A stretch of DNA of 64,000 nucleotides from DATAOG01 sp963753685. Its GTDB lineage: Bacteria; Pseudomonadota; Alphaproteobacteria; Geminicoccales; Geminicoccaceae. The notes under the pieces are model-generated. The model was not told the origin of the DNA, searched no databases, and was given only the letters and a program-made list of their open reading frames with translations. Shown here piece by piece: positions 19,209 through 27,719 of the stretch. The stretch covers positions 1 through 64,000 of the forward strand of contig CAVWDE010000007.1 in assembly GCA_963753685.1 (NCBI GenBank), in the 5' to 3' direction. Positions within the stretch are counted from its first letter, which is position 1, and the number at the start of each line of letters is the position of its first letter. The translations under genes were made by a program, and so were the position numbers.

Positions 19209-20063
19209 TCAGTGCGCGATCAGCACCGGCAGGTCGTAGTGGCCGAGCACGTGCAAGGTGACGCCGCCGAAGATCAGCTCGCGCATCCGGCTGTGACCAT
19301 AGCCGCCCATGACCAGGAGGTCGGCGCCCAATTCCTTGCTCCTGGCGAGCAGGGCGGCCCCGATGCTGGCCTCGGGGTAGAGCGGATGGCGCTCGCAGAC
19401 GATGCCGTGCCAGCCGAGGTAGTCGGCGAGCGCCTGGCCGAGCCCGACCTCGGTGTGGGTGCCGGCCGCGGTCAGGATGTGCACCTGCTCGGCGTTCTGC
19501 AGCAGCGGCAGGGCGCCGGCGACCGCGCGCGCCGCTTCGGCGCTGCCGTTCCAGGCGAGGGCGATGGTCTCGCCGATCGGGTCGGCGCCGACCTCCGGGA
19601 CCAGAAGGATCGGTCGGGCCGAGCGCATCAGCGCGGCCTCGAAGGCCCGCTGCTGGGATTCGCCGCCGCCCGCACCGATGCCGGCAAACACCAGCAGATC
19701 GGCCAGACGGCCGTGCTCGGGGATGACCACGTCGTCGGCGCCGATCACCTCGCGCCAGCGGCTGGTGAGGGTGTCGGTGCCGGTCGGCTGGTCGGCGAGC
19801 GCCGCATCGGCCGCGGCCCGCGCGGCATCGAATGCCTGCTTGGCGCGCTTTGCGTACTCATCCCATTTGGCGGTCGTCGCCCGGGTCACGGCAGTCAAAA
19901 CCTCAGGCGAGCCGCCCTCGAGGTCGGCGATCGCATCGATCAGGTCGGGGCGGACAAACAGCGCGTCGATGTGCGCCCGGAACCGCCGCGCGAGGGTATA
20001 AGCGGCGGCCAGCGCGGCGTCGTAGTCGTCGTTGCCGCCGAGCGGCACCAGGATCACGCGCAT
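19209..20063 (-). CDS. Universal stress protein, tandem-domain (UspA family)
   Basis: About 284 residues from ATG 20063 (MRVILVPLGGNDDYD); a longer in-frame extension lacks conserved sequence. The protein has two Usp-type halves. The C-terminal half ends in the ATP-binding-type signature VMGGYGHSRMRELIFGG, followed by the conserved final strand HYDLPVLIAH. The first half is degenerate and lacks the G-2x-G-9x-G loop. Tandem Usp proteins act in starvation, oxidative or low-oxygen survival. It is closely related to the plus-strand Usp at 21702 (shared IGE..AIAWN, AARAVAGALP, VMGGYG) and is divergent from it, flanking two other small genes. Confidence 0.92.
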   Translation of the reverse strand: MRVILVPLGGNDDYDAALAAAYTLARRFRAHIDALFVRPDLIDAIADLEGGSPEVLTAVTRATTAKWDEYAKRAKQAFDAARAAADAALADQPTGTDTLTSRWREVIGADDVVIPEHGRLADLLVFAGIGAGGGESQQRAFEAALMRSARPILLVPEVGADPIGETIALAWNGSAEAARAVAGALPLLQNAEQVHILTAAGTHTEVGLGQALADYLGWHGIVCERHPLYPEASIGAALLARSKELGADLLVMGGYGHSRMRELIFGGVTLHVLGHYDLPVLIAH

Positions 20064-20309
20064 CGCTCCGATCTGCTCCCCGAGACTGATGACGACCCCG
20101 CGGCCGCGCCCACGACCGCTGTCCGGCTCGCGGGCAGGCGCCGTCATTGCGGCTGATGATGCCCGAGCCGCGGTCAGATTGCACGACCTGCTTCGGCCGG
20201 CGATTGATCCGGGTCAAACCCCTGCCGGCCCGTCGAGCGCAGGCTCGGGCCCCTGGTTCCGATATCAGCGCCGGCCCGCTGCGCGGCGTCGGCTTGGGAG
20301 ACTCCGGCG

Positions 20310-20594
20310 ATGCTCACCTTCGAAGACTGCCTGGCGCTCTGCAAGCTGACCGAAGCGGAGGTGGCGGCGATCGCCGAGCACGAGCATCTGCCGCAGCTGC
20401 CCGCGGTCGAGCTCGCTGGCTACCTGATGACAGGCCAGGACGGTCAGCTGCTGGTCCAGCACATGATCGTCGACGACATCCGGGCGGCGCAGCGCCGGGG
20501 CGATCTCATGCATGCCGCCCGGCTGAAGCAGACCTTGCGCCGCTTTATCGAGGACCACCGCGCCACGGCGGCGACGCTCTCGCCTCCTCGGTGA
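20310..20594 (+). CDS. Small conserved-looking protein of unknown function beside Usp genes
   Basis: 94 residues, probably all-helical, starting at ATG 20310 (MLTFEDCLALCKLTEAEVAAIAEHE). It is soluble, with no signal peptide or metal motif, and the second half is rich in His and Arg (QHMIVDD, RRGDLMHAARLKQTLRRFIEDHR). I do not recognise a named family. It lies between two Usp genes, which suggests membership of the same stress regulon. Codon usage fits the neighbourhood. Confidence 0.65.
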   Translation: MLTFEDCLALCKLTEAEVAAIAEHEHLPQLPAVELAGYLMTGQDGQLLVQHMIVDDIRAAQRRGDLMHAARLKQTLRRFIEDHRATAATLSPPR

Positions 20595-20725
20595 GGATCG
20601 CGCGCGTCACCTTGCCGCCTCACGCGCTTGATCCAGGTCAATGAGGCCGACCCGCGCCCGGGCGTCTAACTCGTCGTGCCTGGGCGGACGTTCGCTGGCC
20701 GGGTTGAACACGGGAAACGGGCAAG

Positions 20726-21256
20726 ATGGAACGCATTCTGGTGGCCCTCGACGGGTCGGAACCAAGCGCCAAGGCGCTCGATCTGGCAATCGATCTGGCC
20801 GACGTCCGGGGTGCCGAGCTGGCCTTGCTGCACGTCCTCTCGGACCAGCCGTTGAGTGACGGCGAGCGCCACATGGCCGAGGTCGAATATCTGGACGAGG
20901 TGCTGAGCGGCGTCGACGTCAGCGGCGTGCTGCGCGCCCGGGGCGATCCGCGCGTGGTCGCGCAGCGGGTGCTCGCCCAGTATGGCGAGATCGCCCGCCG
21001 CCTGCGGGAGGCGATCGGCAACCGCCTGCTCGACCAGGCCCGCGCGCGTGCCGGCGACAAGGGGGTGCTGACGGTCGCCAATCTGGTCGAGGCTGGCGAC
21101 CCGGCGAAGACGATCCTGCGGGTCGCCGAAGACCTCGGTGTCGGCATGATCGTCCTTGGCAGCCGCGGCCTCGGTGACGCCAAAGGCCTCTTGCTGGGCA
21201 GCGTCTCGCACAAGGTCGCGCACCTCGCCCTGTGCACCTGCGTCACGGTCAAATAG
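20726..21256 (+). CDS. Universal stress protein, single-domain (UspA family)
   Basis: 176 residues from ATG 20726. It begins with the typical first strand MERILVALDGSEPSAKALDLA and ends with the ATP-binding loop VLGSRGLGDAKGLLLGSVSHKVAHLALCTCVTV, which satisfies the G-2x-G-9x-G-S pattern, so nucleotide binding is expected. A longer-than-usual middle insertion (~residues 45-100) separates the two halves. It is followed after 2 bp by a small unknown gene and then a tandem Usp, so these three plus-strand genes are likely one transcript. Confidence 0.93.
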   Translation: MERILVALDGSEPSAKALDLAIDLADVRGAELALLHVLSDQPLSDGERHMAEVEYLDEVLSGVDVSGVLRARGDPRVVAQRVLAQYGEIARRLREAIGNRLLDQARARAGDKGVLTVANLVEAGDPAKTILRVAEDLGVGMIVLGSRGLGDAKGLLLGSVSHKVAHLALCTCVTVK

Positions 21257-21258
21257 CG

Positions 21259-21654
21259 ATGGCGCTCTGCAAGGTCCGCCTCGAGCTGGCGCGCACCCCC
21301 GAGTTTCCCGAGGGCAGCGCCCAGCATGGCTACGAGTTCGTGGCCCCGCTGACCCCTGACGGTCAGCTCGATCGCGACGACTGGCATCACGAGCGGACCG
21401 CCTGCCGGGTCCGTCGCTTCTGGCCGCAGGCGGACGACGAGCACGGCCACCTCGTGCATCACCGCGGCGACCGCTGGGCGTTCCGGTACGACCAAGCGCC
21501 TCCCGACGACGATGGCACCGAGGCCGGCCAGGAGCCCATTTTCCGCTTCGACCGGCACCGGTTCGTGGTCGGCGAGTATGTCACGATCACCGAGCACGAC
21601 GGGGTGCCGCGGACCTTCCGTGTGGTCCAGGTTGCCCCGCTCGAGGTCGACTGA
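21259..21654 (+). CDS. Small hypothetical protein in the Usp operon
   Basis: 131 residues from ATG 21259, 2 bp after the Usp stop. It is rich in His, Asp and aromatic residues (DRDDWHHERTACRVRRFWPQADDEHGHLVHHRGDRW is not a known motif), with a beta-rich C-terminus (FDRHRFVVGEYVTITEHDG, FRVVQVAPLEV). No signal peptide or membrane span. Unknown family; spacing on both sides shows it belongs to the Usp operon. The His/Asp-rich middle could bind metal, but this is a guess. Confidence 0.75.
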   Translation: MALCKVRLELARTPEFPEGSAQHGYEFVAPLTPDGQLDRDDWHHERTACRVRRFWPQADDEHGHLVHHRGDRWAFRYDQAPPDDDGTEAGQEPIFRFDRHRFVVGEYVTITEHDGVPRTFRVVQVAPLEVD

Positions 21655-21701
21655 GGGCCCATGTTGGCGGCGCGGCCGCCCGCGCCGTGAAGGGAGTGTT
21701 C

Positions 21702-22568
21702 ATGAGCATTCGGATCATTCTGACGCCTCTGTTCGGCGAGGCCGCCGACAGCGGCGCGCTGCACGCCAGCCTCGGCGTCGCGCGCCGCTTTGAGGCTCAC
21801 CTCGAGGCGTTGTTCCTGCGCATCGACCCGTTCGACGCGGTCCCGATCATCGGCGAAGGCGTATCGCCCGCGATCATCGAGCAGCTGACCGAGGCGGCGG
21901 CGGCCGAGATTGATCGCCGGCGGGCGGCCGCCAGAGCGACGTTCGACCAGGCATGCAGCACCGCCGGCATCGCGCTCGCCGACGCTCCGGCGGGCCCGCG
22001 GGCGGCCTCGGCGGGCTGGCTGGAGGAGACCGGCCGCCGCGACGAGCTGCTGCCGCGCCGGGCACGGGCGAGCGACCTCGTGGTCTTCGGCTGGAGCGAT
22101 AGCGAGGGGTCGCCGGATTTCACCAGCGCGCTCGAGGCGACCCTGTTCGGGGCCGGGCGGCCGCTGCTCCTGGTGCCGCCGACAGCGCCTGCGACCATCG
22201 GCGAACGGGTCGCGATCGCCTGGAACGACAGCCCCGAAGCCGCGCGCGCGGTCGCCGGCGCGCTACCCTTCCTGGACAAGGCAGAAGCGGTTCACGTGCT
22301 GAGCGCGGCGACCCGGCGCACGGATCCGGGGGTTGCCGAGGATTTGGTCGGCTATCTGCGCTGGCGGGGCATCAGCGCCAGGATCGAGCCGGTCGCGGCT
22401 GCCGACGAGCCGGTCGGCGAGGCGCTGCTGAAGGCGGCCGGCGAGGCCGGCGCCGATCTGGTGGTGATGGGCGGCTACGGTCGGACGCGGCTCAGCGAGC
22501 TGGTGCTCGGCGGGGTCACGCGCCATGTCCTGAACCACCCGAGCCTGCCGGTCCTGATGGCCCATTGA
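21702..22568 (+). CDS. Universal stress protein, tandem-domain (UspA family)
   Basis: 288 residues from ATG 21702 with AAGGGAG 8 bp upstream. It has two Usp halves; the second carries VMGGYGRTRLSELVLGG and ends HPSLPVLMAH. It is a paralogue of the minus-strand Usp gene (19209-20063). The first half retains the overall strand order but not the nucleotide loop. It is the last gene of the plus-strand Usp run; downstream the strand reverses to eipB. A role in general or low-oxygen stress is expected from the family. Confidence 0.92.
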   Translation: MSIRIILTPLFGEAADSGALHASLGVARRFEAHLEALFLRIDPFDAVPIIGEGVSPAIIEQLTEAAAAEIDRRRAAARATFDQACSTAGIALADAPAGPRAASAGWLEETGRRDELLPRRARASDLVVFGWSDSEGSPDFTSALEATLFGAGRPLLLVPPTAPATIGERVAIAWNDSPEAARAVAGALPFLDKAEAVHVLSAATRRTDPGVAEDLVGYLRWRGISARIEPVAAADEPVGEALLKAAGEAGADLVVMGGYGRTRLSELVLGGVTRHVLNHPSLPVLMAH

Positions 22569-22652
22569 TCCCGCCGCCCGGAGCGCCCGCCAGGTGACCG
22601 GCGCGCCGGGCCGCCGGGGGCGACGTTCCGGCCGCGGCTCGGCGCTGCCAGA

Positions 22653-23450
22653 CTAGCAGTGCGGCCGATCCAGCAGCTCCAGCTTTTCGAGCTTGGCGTC
22701 GAGGCTGAAGTCGCCGTAGTCGAGCACCAGATCGCGCAGGACGCCGTTCTCGCTCAACAGGAAACTCGCCTCGAACTCCGGCGTGTCGGCCCCGGCCTCG
22801 ACGTTGTAGTAGGCCATGCTGATCGGCCAGGCGCGCTTGCCGACGCCGTCGGTGGCATCGCCCGTCCGCGCCTCGATCTTGCGTGGCGCCCCGATCACCG
22901 ACGTGATCTGGGTCAGGGCATCGAACCCCCAGCCGTCGAACACGTCGTGGCTGAGGAGCTGGACGCCTGCGCCCGCGCCCGCCAGCACCCGTTGCAGATG
23001 TTCGGTCGGGAACACCGTGCCGGGCGGCAGCTTCACCTCCTTCGCCTCGGGCTCCGAGAAGCTGGCCAGGCCGCCCGCGCCGCCCGGTCCGAGCTTGGCA
23101 TCGCCGCGATACTCCTGGTCCACGCCGTCGGCGCCAAAGCTGCGGATCGTGTATTGCAGGCGCGAGCCGTCGATCGCCTCCCAGCTGCTGAAGCGCACGT
23201 CGTGGCTGAAGTCCTTGCCTTCGTCGGTGGTCGCGACGAAGCTCAGCCGCTGCCGGGACAGCCAGCCGTCACAGGCGAGGCGCCATTCGATCACGAGGCC
23301 GCCCTGCACATCGGACAGGGCGCCGGTGCCCGGCGTGTCGTGCAGGGCCAGTCGATAGGCGGCGAGATGCGGCTCGAGCCCGGTCGCGGCCGACGCCGGT
23401 GCCAGCCCGACCGGAACCGCGATCGCCGCCCAAACCCACGCCTTGGCCAT
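22653..23450 (-). CDS. eipB: EipB/DUF1849 family periplasmic envelope-integrity protein
   Basis: 265 residues from ATG 23450 with a signal peptide (MAKAWVWAAIAVPVGLAPASAA). The mature part matches the alphaproteobacterial DUF1849 family, whose Brucella member EipB is a spiral beta-barrel needed for envelope integrity. Family features visible are the early AAYRLALHD, the ACDGWLSRQRLSF segment, a beta-strand-rich middle (SSWEAIDGSRLQYTIRSF) and LPPGTVFPTEHLQRVL. Two cysteines (ACDGW near residue 60 and the C-terminal RPHC) could form the disulfide known for this family. It is divergent from the D-2-hydroxyacid dehydrogenase gene. Confidence 0.87.
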   Translation of the reverse strand: MAKAWVWAAIAVPVGLAPASAATGLEPHLAAYRLALHDTPGTGALSDVQGGLVIEWRLACDGWLSRQRLSFVATTDEGKDFSHDVRFSSWEAIDGSRLQYTIRSFGADGVDQEYRGDAKLGPGGAGGLASFSEPEAKEVKLPPGTVFPTEHLQRVLAGAGAGVQLLSHDVFDGWGFDALTQITSVIGAPRKIEARTGDATDGVGKRAWPISMAYYNVEAGADTPEFEASFLLSENGVLRDLVLDYGDFSLDAKLEKLELLDRPHC

Positions 23451-23551
23451 GGCTGTCAAAGCGAACTCTCCTTGCTGCCGTGCATGGTGGCACGATGCGT
23501 CCGGATCGGATAGGAAAAACCGAGCCCGAAGCGCTGGTCGGAGGACTCCCG

Positions 23552-24519
23552 ATGACCGCCAGCAAGCCCGTCGTGTTCGTCACCCGCAAGCTGCCGGAGG
23601 CGGTCGAGGAGCGCCTGCGCCGCGACTACGAGCCGCGGCTCAACCCGGATGATTGCGTCTACGGCCCGGACGAGCTGATCGCGGGCGCTGCCGGCGCCAC
23701 CTTGATCCTGACCTGCGCGACCGATCCCTGGCCAGCACCACAGATCGAGCGCCTGCCGGATGGCGTGCGCGCGATCGCCACCTTCTCGGTCGGCGTCGAG
23801 CACATCGATCTCGCCGCCGCGAGCGCGCGCGGCATCACCGTGACCAATACCCCGGACGTGGTGACCGAAGCGACCGCCGACATCGCCATGCTCTGCCTGC
23901 TGGGGGCGGCGCGCCGGGCGTTCGAGGCCGAAGCCCTGATCCGGATCGGCCGCTGGGCCGGCTGGACGCCCACCCAGCTGCTCGGCCTGGAGCTCTCCGG
24001 CACGGTCCTCGGGATCGTCGGCATGGGGCGGATCGGGCAGGCGGTCGCGAGGCGGGCGCGCGGCTTCGGGATGCACATCCACTACTACAACCGGCGCCGG
24101 CTGCCGCCCGAGCTCGAGCAGGGCGCCTGGTATCATCACACGCTGGCATCGCTCTTGCCGCAGGCCCGCTGCCTCAGCCTGCACTGCCCGGCGGGCGCCG
24201 AGACCCAGCATCTGATCAACCGCGAGACGCTCGGTCTGCTGCCGTGGGGTGCTGTGCTGGTCAACGCTGCGCGCGGCAGCCTGCTCGACGATGACGCGGT
24301 GCTCGAGGCGCTCGCCAGCGGCCAGCTGTTCGCCGCCGGCTTCGACGTCTACGCCGGCGAGCCGAACCTCCACCCGGCTACCGGACCCGGCGCAACTGCT
24401 TCCTGTTGCCGCATCTTGGCAGCGCCACGGTCGGCACCCGCAACGCCATGGGTTTTCGCTGCCTCGACAATCTCGACGCCCTGGTCGCCGGCCGCCCGGC
24501 GCCCGACGCGCTCAATTAG
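23552..24519 (+). pseudogene. D-2-hydroxyacid dehydrogenase (glyoxylate/hydroxypyruvate reductase type), frameshifted near the end
   Basis: Starts at ATG 23552 behind GGAGGA. The NAD(P)-binding loop GIVGMGRIGQAVARRARGFG (~residue 150) and the catalytic Arg region NAARGSLLDDDAVLEAL and Glu region GFDVYAGEPN are present. After LHP (about 24377) the frame changes: the expected ending FLLPHLGSATVGTRNAMGF, with the catalytic His, is in the third frame and stops at 24519, whereas the annotated-style frame runs on in unrelated sequence. One missing base explains it. If genuine, the enzyme lacks its acid/base histidine and is dead; the rest of the gene is well preserved, which favours a sequencing error or a very recent event. 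Confidence 0.85.
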
Positions 24520-24837
24520 TCTGGTTCACCGGCCCCTGCGGTTGATTCCGTCGTCGCCGGCCTGACCTGGTCGAGCCCAGGGCACGCAGCCCGGGCATCA
24601 CCATGAACGCTCACCGCGGCACTGAAAGCCCGGCTCAGCCTGGCTTTTGGGTTCGTTTGGTCGTCGGCCCGCGGCGCCGAAGCGGCCCGCCGCCGGGGTC
24701 CGCGCTCCGCCAGCTGCTGATAGCAGGTTGTAGGAAAATATGCAAGGTCCGCTGCGCGTGGAACGCTGCCGGAAGCCGTCACTTCTGCAGCGCGCCGGCC
24801 GCATCCCGCCAATGCGGCGTCCGGCCAAACCCGCCTC
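24520..24837. other. Intergenic region between convergent genes
   Basis: About 320 bp separating the end of the dehydrogenase gene from the end of the amino acid ABC operon. Apart from the terminator-like hairpin listed separately I see nothing coding; small ORFs on both strands lack ribosome sites and similarity. Confidence 0.6.
24625..24648. terminator. Probable bidirectional intrinsic terminator
   Basis: AAAGCC-C-GGC-TCA-GCC-T-GGCTTT forms a nine-pair stem with one mismatch and a three-base loop, followed by TT on the plus strand; AAA on the left gives a T-run on the minus strand. It sits between two convergent transcription units, where a shared terminator is expected. Confidence 0.65.
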
Positions 24838-25581
24838 TCACAATCTCCCGGCTTCGATGATGCTCTTCAGGAACGCGCGGGTGCGTTCCTCCTTGGGGTC
24901 GTCGAAGATCTGCTCGGGCGGGCCTTCCTCGTGCACGACCCCGCCGAACAGGAAACAGACTTTGCTCGCGACCTCGCGCGCGAAGCCCATCTCGTGCGTG
25001 GCGAGCAGCATGGTCATGCCCTCGCGGGCGAGCTCGCGCACGATGTTCAGGACCTCGGCCACGAGCTCGGGGTCGAGCGCCGAGGTGATCTCGTCGAGCA
25101 GCAGGACCATCGGCTCCATCGCCAGCGCGCGCACGATCGCGACCCGTTGCTGCTGGCCGCCCGAAAGCCGGTCCGGATAGTCGCTGGCCTTGTGCTCGAG
25201 CCCGATGCGGGTGAGCAGAGCCATCGCCCGTGCCTCGGCCTCGGCGCGGGGCAGCCGCAGCACCTGGACCGGCGCCAGCGTCACGTTGGCCAGCACGGTC
25301 ATGTGCGGGAACAGGTTGAAGCTCTGGAACACGATGCCGACGTCGCGCCGCAGCGCGTTGAGATCGACCCCCGGCCCGGTGACCCGGTCGCCGTGCAGCC
25401 GGATCTCGCCGCCCTGGATGTCCTCGAGCCCGTTGATGCAGCGCAGAAGTGTCGATTTGCCGCAGCCCGAGGGGCCGATAAGGCACACCGCCTGATGCTC
25501 CTCGACGGTGAGGTCGAGGCCCTTGAGCACCTCGATGCTGGCAAAGCGCTTGACCACGTTCCGGATCTCGACCAGCGCCAT
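24838..25581 (-). CDS. Polar amino acid ABC transporter ATP-binding protein (GlnQ/AapP type)
   Basis: 247 residues. All ABC motifs are present: Walker A GPSGCGKST (~residue 36), Q-loop VFQSFNLFPHMTV, signature LSGGQQQRVAI (~140), Walker B VLLLDEITSALDPE and the H-loop ATHEMGFAREVA. HEMGFAREVA and the short C-terminus are characteristic of the amino acid (PAAT) importers. It follows the permease gene by 19 bp and is the last gene of a three-gene importer operon. The Walker B reads DEITSALDPE, with Ile in place of the common Pro. The substrate is set by the binding protein. Confidence 0.95.
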   Translation of the reverse strand: MALVEIRNVVKRFASIEVLKGLDLTVEEHQAVCLIGPSGCGKSTLLRCINGLEDIQGGEIRLHGDRVTGPGVDLNALRRDVGIVFQSFNLFPHMTVLANVTLAPVQVLRLPRAEAEARAMALLTRIGLEHKASDYPDRLSGGQQQRVAIVRALAMEPMVLLLDEITSALDPELVAEVLNIVRELAREGMTMLLATHEMGFAREVASKVCFLFGGVVHEEGPPEQIFDDPKEERTRAFLKSIIEAGRL

Positions 25582-25600
25582 GCCCGCGTTCCCCGGTGTC

Positions 25601-26716
25601 TCAGCCGCTCGCGCGCATGCGCCGCCGGTCGCGCTCGAGCAGGTAGTCGACGAGGCGCGCCTGCGGGATCGTGATCACGACGAACAGGAATGCGACCGTG
25701 GTCACCGGCGACAGGCTGAAATAGTTGCTGGCGACGATCTTGGCCTGATTGAAGGCGTCGATCACGCCGATCACGGCGACCAGGGCGGTGTCCTTCTGCA
25801 GCCCGATGAAGTCGTTCAGGAGCGGCGGGATGATGCGCCTGATGGCCTGCGGCACGATGACAAAGCGCAGGGTCTGCAAAAAGGAGAGGCCGAGCGACCG
25901 GGCGGCCGCCGTCTGGCTCCAGTGGATGCTGTCGATGCCGGCGCGGTAGACCTCGGCGACATAGGCGCCGTAGGTCAGCGTCAGCGCCAGAATCGCGAAC
26001 CATTCGGGCGGAAAGTTCTTGACCACCGGCAGGCCCGCGAGCGGCAGGCCGAAGCCCACGAGGTAGATGGTCACGATCGCGGGCAGGCCGCGGAAGACGT
26101 CGGTGTAGACGGTGGCGATCAGGCGCACCGGCTGGCCCGGAGCGCCGGGCACCAGCCGCGCGATCGCGACCACGAGCCCCCAGATCAGCACCAGAACCTC
26201 GGCCGTGCAGAAGATGAACACGTTGGTGCCGAACGCCTTGAGTACGAGGCCGAAGGTCTTGCCGATCAGCGGCAGGAGGAAGAAGGTCCGGCCGACCGAG
26301 ACGTTGTTGGCGATGATGAACAGCGCCGCGCCGAGCACGATGCCGAGCGCCGCGCCGTAGCCGCAGGTGTACCAGCACCAGGTGCGCGCCGCGGCACCCT
26401 GCACGCGCGCCGCGACGACCTCGCCGGCGGCGATCGCCTCGCGCGCGCGCATCGAGGCGTTGACGCTCAGGACCGCAGGCACCACGAGTGCGATGCTGAG
26501 CGCGCCGAACGCATAGAGGACAAGATCGACGGTCGTGCTCTCGAACTGGCTCTGCGCCATCACCGACCGGACGGCATGGACGACCCACCAGGTCGAGACG
26601 ATGGCCAGCACCGCGACCACCACCGCGCTGGTCGAGAAGCCGGTCGCGTCCGTCGGCAGCGAGGGGGCACGCCAGCGTTCGCCGCGCGGCCCCTGAGCTT
26701 GGCTGGCGCGTTCCAC
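25601..26716 (-). CDS. Polar amino acid ABC transporter permease with long N-terminal extension
   Basis: 371 residues. The C-terminal ~200 residues hold the inner-membrane permease domain of the His/Glu/Gln family: VYTDVFRGLPAIVTIYLVGFGLP, then the EAA coupling loop ARSLGLSFLQTLRFVIVPQAIRRIIPPLLNDFI. Unusually, ~150 residues with three or four additional hydrophobic segments precede the usual first span, as in the larger AapQ/AapM-type permeases. A single permease gene implies a homodimer. Lies between the ATPase (19 bp) and the binding protein (32 bp). Confidence 0.92.
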   Translation of the reverse strand: MERASQAQGPRGERWRAPSLPTDATGFSTSAVVVAVLAIVSTWWVVHAVRSVMAQSQFESTTVDLVLYAFGALSIALVVPAVLSVNASMRAREAIAAGEVVAARVQGAAARTWCWYTCGYGAALGIVLGAALFIIANNVSVGRTFFLLPLIGKTFGLVLKAFGTNVFIFCTAEVLVLIWGLVVAIARLVPGAPGQPVRLIATVYTDVFRGLPAIVTIYLVGFGLPLAGLPVVKNFPPEWFAILALTLTYGAYVAEVYRAGIDSIHWSQTAAARSLGLSFLQTLRFVIVPQAIRRIIPPLLNDFIGLQKDTALVAVIGVIDAFNQAKIVASNYFSLSPVTTVAFLFVVITIPQARLVDYLLERDRRRMRASG

Positions 26717-26748
26717 CCTCGCGGCCTGGGGCGAGCGGCGCCGCCTCG

Positions 26749-27621
26749 TCAGGGCGTGAAGTAGGGCACCTTCGTGGGATCCGCCCCCCAGGTGGCCGCC
26801 AGGTACTGCGCCGAGAGCTTGTCGAGCGTGCCGTCGGCCTTCAGGGCCTCGATGATCTTGTCGATGATCTTCTCATTGGGCGAGCCCTTGGGATAGATCG
26901 CGCCATAGGTCTCACCCGTCGAATACTGACCGACCACCTCGAAGCCACCGTTCGAGACCGCGGCCTGGCCGAGCACGATCGCGGTGTCGGTCATCGCCGC
27001 GTCGATCTGGCCGGCCTGGAGGGCGGTGAACATCGAGGGCGTGTCCGGGAACACTTTGGCCGGCGTCTTGGGCTGCAATACGTTGGCGACGAAATCGGCG
27101 CCGGTCGTGGCCTGCTGCACGCCGATCCGCTGGTCCTTCATGGCGGCGGAATCGACCGTGGTTCCGGTCTTCACCATCACGCCGATGTCGGAGGAGAAGT
27201 AGGGCACCGAGAAGTCGACCACCTTCTTGCGCTCGTCGGTGATCGAGATCTGCGAGAGCGCGAGGTCGAAGTCCTTGGTCTGGCCGGCGACCAGCGCATC
27301 CCAGGCGACATTGACCACCTTGACCTTGTCGAGGCCGGCGCGATGGGCGATGTTCGCCGCCATGCAGTACTCGTAGCCGTCCTTGATGCTGTCAGGCGTA
27401 TCGCCGTTCCACCAGCCGGGTGCCGGCAGATTGACCTCGACCGTGAGCTGTCCTGGCTGCGCGGGCGTGAACGGGAACGCGCCCTTCTGGCCGTAGAGCT
27501 CGCAATTGCCGATCATCGCGGCGGCCTGCACCCCGCCGGCTGCGAGCGCCACGGTCGCGAACCCCAAGGCCGACGCCAGTGCGCCGCGCCGGCCGAGCCG
27601 CGTCAGTGCGATCTTGTTCAC
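26749..27621 (-). CDS. Periplasmic amino acid-binding protein (SBP family 3)
   Basis: 290 residues with a twin-Arg-like n-region (LTRLGRRGALASALGFATVALAAGGVQAAA), so secretion may use Tat or Sec. Family features: YEYCMAANIAHRAGLDKVKVVNVAWDALVAGQTKDFDLALSQISITDERKKVVDFS is split by the window into the SBP_bac_3 hinge region; YFSSDIGVMVKTG and a later GETYGAIYPKG segment follow. The N-terminus after cleavage is longer than usual. First gene of the importer operon, 98 bp from the agmatine deiminase homologue on the same strand, which hints at an amine or basic amino acid substrate (inference). Confidence 0.93.
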   Translation of the reverse strand: MNKIALTRLGRRGALASALGFATVALAAGGVQAAAMIGNCELYGQKGAFPFTPAQPGQLTVEVNLPAPGWWNGDTPDSIKDGYEYCMAANIAHRAGLDKVKVVNVAWDALVAGQTKDFDLALSQISITDERKKVVDFSVPYFSSDIGVMVKTGTTVDSAAMKDQRIGVQQATTGADFVANVLQPKTPAKVFPDTPSMFTALQAGQIDAAMTDTAIVLGQAAVSNGGFEVVGQYSTGETYGAIYPKGSPNEKIIDKIIEALKADGTLDKLSAQYLAATWGADPTKVPYFTP

Positions 27622-27719
27622 GGTGCATCTCCTTCCGTTTGTCTTTCCAGACTTACGACGGTCCGGTCGGTCGAGAGCATAGTCGCCGTTGGCTCTCCGT
27701 CGTCGCTACTCCGTCAGGA

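Noticed and set aside
22598..22609. CCGGCGCGCCGG palindrome between Usp and eipB
   Set aside because: A 12-bp self-complementary GC string is expected by chance at this base composition and has no loop for a terminator.
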